Part shown: positions 60,322-64,000 of the stretch, one piece after another
Layout of the letters: every line of letters begins with the position of its first letter
Position numbering within the stretch: the stretch's first letter is position 1
From: Turritopsis dohrnii
Taxonomy: Eukaryota; Cnidaria; Hydrozoa; Anthoathecata; Oceaniidae
Reading direction: 5' to 3'
Assembly: GCA_027922465.2 (NCBI GenBank)
Contig: BQMF02000589.1
Span: forward strand, 175,012-239,011
Length of the DNA: 64,000 nt
Translations under genes and position numbers: made by a program
The notes under the pieces: model-generated
Seen by the model: the letters and a program-made list of their open reading frames with translations, nothing else
What the model was told of the DNA's origin: nothing
Databases searched by the model: none

Positions 60322-63300
60322 TGTCCTAACCAACTATCTCAGGTTCCAAACCAATAAACTAAAGCAAATCATAACAAGATCATAACAGACATTAATCAAA
60401 ATGTTATAAATTAAAAATTTAAAGGATTTATTATGGTTTCAGAATTATCTTCCTTAGTGTTATATCATGAATACAATGAATGATATTTACATAAAGTAAT
60501 ATCATTAACTACACATTTACATACACATCTGTCACAAATTACAAGTCAATTTGTCTTTATAAGCAGTCAAAGTGTTTCCTCTTAAAAAATAGAGACAGAC
60601 AACCTATGATTATCTGTGACGCATTGTTTGTAACTTCGATATATATTTTTCTGATCACGGGTTTTCTCCAAATACCCACAAAAGATAATCACAAAACTAT
60701 TAGTTATATATAAAACAAATTTCTAACCATGATTAAGGAAGTTAAAGGTTAAAGATTTCTCTATTTTCCTGAAGAAATTTGTCCATTGGTGAAATGTTTG
60801 GTATATACGCCAAATGAAACTTAGGAACTAATAAAATAAATTTAGAAAGTCATTCGTAACAAAGTAAAAACAAAATTAAAAAAGTAAATCAACATATCTG
60901 TATAATTTCCTTGCTACACTGTATCCAGTCTGGCAGTTGTACAGTCCTGTAAGGTAAAATGTGTGTACTAAACTAGGTAAGCACTATATTCAAAACCTTA
61001 TTACCACATTTTTAGTTTCAAATATATAAGCCTTTAGTTAGAAATTATCTTTTTAAAGAGCAACAAGATAACATTATTTAACACAACTCCAGAACTCACA
61101 GCGATTGCTATCTGATCACTAATTACTTTGATGAGTCTACATGGAAATTTGTTTGAACTTGGAAAATGTCAGAATAAGAGTACTTACCATTCAACTAGTT
61201 CCAGTTAATGTTTTTTTCTGTTTCTTTTGTCACCGTCCCTACCGAAAAAAGGAAGAGCAAATACGATCATATACAAATTGTCACATGTTCAAAAAATGAA
61301 CATGTTTTTAAAACAAACACATTCCTCACAACTTAACTTACTATGTGGCATTTTGCTTGGTTATCATCAGCAAATAGTATATAAGCCATAAGGCTAATTA
61401 TTAGGATGATGATGAGTTGCATAGCCTCAATATTTAATTTCTTTGTTTAAACGATGCCTTGGTCTTGTTTTATCCATACACTGGTTTTGTTTATTTAGTT
61501 TTTTTTGGACTAAGTAAAGTGTTGCCCATGACATTGTTTATAATGCATACAGAATTAGAAAGGCTGATTGTAACCATGAATATTAACGATTTGGGGAATG
61601 TGGGGAACGTCTTTTTCGTCTGTGGTTTGACCACATGGGTATACCTACTAGTACAGCATCATGCATGGTAGAAAGCAGTGTTATTATTTTATATTGATAC
61701 TAGTTACATCATTTACTAATTTACCAACTACAACCATTATTTGTAACAATAAAAGATGCAAAAAATCCCGCTCACCAGCTCGCCAAAGGAAGTGATAAAA
61801 GATCAAGACTAAAGCACATTGTTAGACTTAAATCTCTGTGATTCAAAGAAAAGTTTGCGACACGATCGTCACACAGCTGTAGTACCATTATTAAATATTT
61901 CGGACCAAATGTACAAGAGTATGCTTTGACCAATGAAATTGTAGAATTATTATAAGCGAGCCATGAACTTCCCCGACCTCAGAAGGGGAAGAAGAACGGT
62001 TGCCTGACTTCATAACATTTATCGGTTGCCGGTGAACTAAAAAAATGGTGGTTAGAGTGTGTCCTCGTGCTCCAAGCTACCCATCTTATTATCTGCGTTA
62101 TCAGCTACCTTGTTTAGATACGGACTGAATGGCACCAGATACTTTTTTGTAATTTTTAGTTTTAAGATCATGATTAACTATGCTTTGAAAGAAATTTTTT
62201 TAACTATGCAAAAAGTCTGCATAAACATAGATAACGGGAGCATGCCATTTTTTTTGTTTCTGTCTCTTTCTTTGATGAATGATAATGATTTGGCTGCAAA
62301 TATATAATTTCTCAATCTACTGCTAATATGGATGGGTAGATATTTTTTAATTTTCGATGTGTCTGGTGTGAGCAGCAGTGTTTTTCTTAATTTTAAATAC
62401 CAACATCATGATAATCCTCAATTAAACAATAACATAACACGATCAGCACCTTTGTATATTTAATTGAAGAACAGTGGTGTATTAATTAGTTGTAAGACAA
62501 AATTGTATATATACTTTGTGCATTCTGTAAAAAAACTTGTCTTGAAAATGGGTGTCTTCACCCGAAACGTTGACAAAACATGCTGTTGTTTTTGTTTTTT
62601 ACGTTATATAAAATTTGTATCAATCGCTTTCTGGAAGAGTTAAAAAAGGCACTATTGCACTTCTTTTGTACCTCTTAATATAATTCATGATTCTGATGCA
62701 GAATTTCACGCTGATTACCTGAACCTGGGTCTCAAAATCAACAGGTTAGGGTCAGAGTTAGGGTTAGGTTTAGAAATCAAATAAGCAGCACGTTTTCTGC
62801 ATCATCTCAACCATCATCAGAATCATGAATAATATGAGGATGGTACGAAAGTGCGATTGCGTTTAAAAAATGTGTAATTATCTAGTACCCTACCACTGCC
62901 ACTCTAATAAATATGCTGGCCATACAGACACTGTTACATTTTTGCCATTCTACTTCTATTCTACTGAAAAATGTAAAATGTAAACAATGTTTTACCTAAG
63001 TGGTACATGTTGATTTTTGTAGAATGATAGTAAAAGGTGAGACTGTATAGATATTGGATTATATTATTACAAAACAATAAACATTTTCAGCTATAACTTC
63101 ATTCTTCCGTCAATCAACTCTGGAAGCCCTTACTCTATATAGCTTACTAAGATGTAATATAAATTGTATCTAAAGTTATTGCAATGAGAAGTGTTAGCTA
63201 GTGTTAGTCTTATTACATCATAAATATGTATTGCGTAAATTAAATATAAGATTTTAAAAACTCAAAAACTATAAATATGAAATACTGTAAAGAGTCTTGT

Positions 63301-63458
63301 TAAACAACTTTTGGAGCTCTATCTTGTGAATATCATTTTGGACGCAGGAATCCCTTTAAGCATTATTTACGAATACATAATACTTCTCTCACGGTGAATC
63401 TCAGCCTAACATTTGTCTCATGAAAATACCTTTATCATAAATGTTCCAATTTCTTCAG
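60322..63458. other. 3.1-kb divergent intergenic region
   Basis: No gene seen. Contains a degenerate TTAGGG tract (GGTTAGGGTCAGAGTTAGGG at about 62745-62764) and a CACCCGAAACGTTGAC stretch near 62560 of a kind often seen in animal repeats. Separates the minus-strand KDZ-like block from the plus-strand gene at 63459. Confidence 0.45.
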
Positions 63459-64000
63459 AAAGATGTATGGTGCTATAAAGATGGATGTACTTGAAAGCGA
63501 TGTTGATGAAATGAATCCTTTTAACGAAAATTTAGATCCAGCGTTTTGGGAAAAGGTATTTAATTGTGCAACTTCACCGTATATACCACTATACTCCATG
63601 TAGGAAGAAGTACAATTGTAAATGACTGTGAGATTGCTGAATGTATGACTTAAACTGCTGTTCACTCTAAAATATTGACAGATTCTATATACTTGGAAGT
63701 ATATATATTATAAAAGACATTTCTGGCCAATTGCCTAATTAAACTATATAATATACATAAGTTTGGATTTCATTGACTTGATAAATACTTGTTTAGGTTG
63801 ACAATTGCTATGATGCAGTTAAAGAAACCAGAGCTGATATTTCCATTTACAATGTTGAAGTAAGGTTACGTTTAAAAAGGATAGAAGATTCTTTCAGAAA
63901 CAATCCTGGAAATGATGATGACTTTCTTATTTATCTTTTGACCACTCTACATGATAAAGTTATGAAGAGGTTGCTGGAAATAAAAAAACTAGAGTTACAA
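63459..64000 (+). CDS. Start of an unidentified coiled-coil gene, runs off the window
   Basis: An acceptor (TTTCTTCAG ending 63458) precedes an in-frame ATG at 63463 and another at 63481. The exon ends at a GT donor after 63555; the next exon (63797 to the window end) continues in phase. Residues: an acidic start (MDVLESDVDEMNPFNENLD), then a helical, charged stretch (VEVRLRLKRIEDSFRNN..). No known domain. The splice site before the ATG suggests an upstream non-coding exon. It is divergent from the KDZ-like gene, like the kinase in the EnSpm element, but the far end is not visible. Confidence 0.6.

Overview
The window is AT-rich, intron-bearing eukaryotic DNA dominated by transposable elements. 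The rhodopsin-like GPCR cluster, the transposon families and the degenerate TTAGGG tracts point to an invertebrate animal, most likely a cnidarian. Species cannot be fixed from the sequence, and no bacterial or viral genome features are seen.

Layout. (1) 1-2573: two copies of a small intronless GPCR family, the first cut by the window edge. The third copy lies 40 kb away at 42575-43534. Almost everything between is nested mobile DNA, so an old tandem GPCR array appears to have been split. (2) 3732-10921: a complete cut-and-paste transposon (terminal inverted repeats, 3-bp TAA duplication) with one 10-exon gene encoding a transposase with an XPG/FEN1-like nuclease region and a C-terminal CXC cluster; Academ-like. 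One reading-frame break is seen. (3) 12144-15269: Helitron-type fragments, some inverted. (4) 15270-27996: a complete 12.7-kb EnSpm/CACTA transposon (CACTG ends, TTA duplication, subterminal GTATAC-rich arrays). Its six-exon transposase is on the minus strand. Facing away from it is a complete four-exon protein kinase gene, followed by a multi-exon coiled-coil gene. (5) 28000-30249: the rest of the Helitron into which the EnSpm element jumped. (6) 30307-34214: another Helitron fragment interrupted by a non-LTR retrotransposon that is itself broken. (7) 36893-42202 and 44013-47795: Helitrons, many joined head to tail exactly at their ends. (8) 47796-54300: no gene seen, but three MITE-like elements, one inside another. 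(9) 54309-55949: a 108-bp minisatellite of about 15 copies. (10) 56149-60321 (minus): exons of a SWIM/CxxC transposase-like gene (KDZ/Zisupton or HMGXB3-like). (11) 63459-64000: the start of a plus-strand coiled-coil gene that leaves the window.

The most striking system is the EnSpm element. Transposase and kinase start about 400 bp apart on opposite strands and share an intervening region that contains the same GTATAC-type motifs as the element's ends. All splice phases of transposase, kinase and the visible part of the third gene are consistent with intact reading frames, so the kinase looks like genuine transposon cargo. Exon models were built by eye from splice consensus and frame continuity; they are not backed by transcripts.
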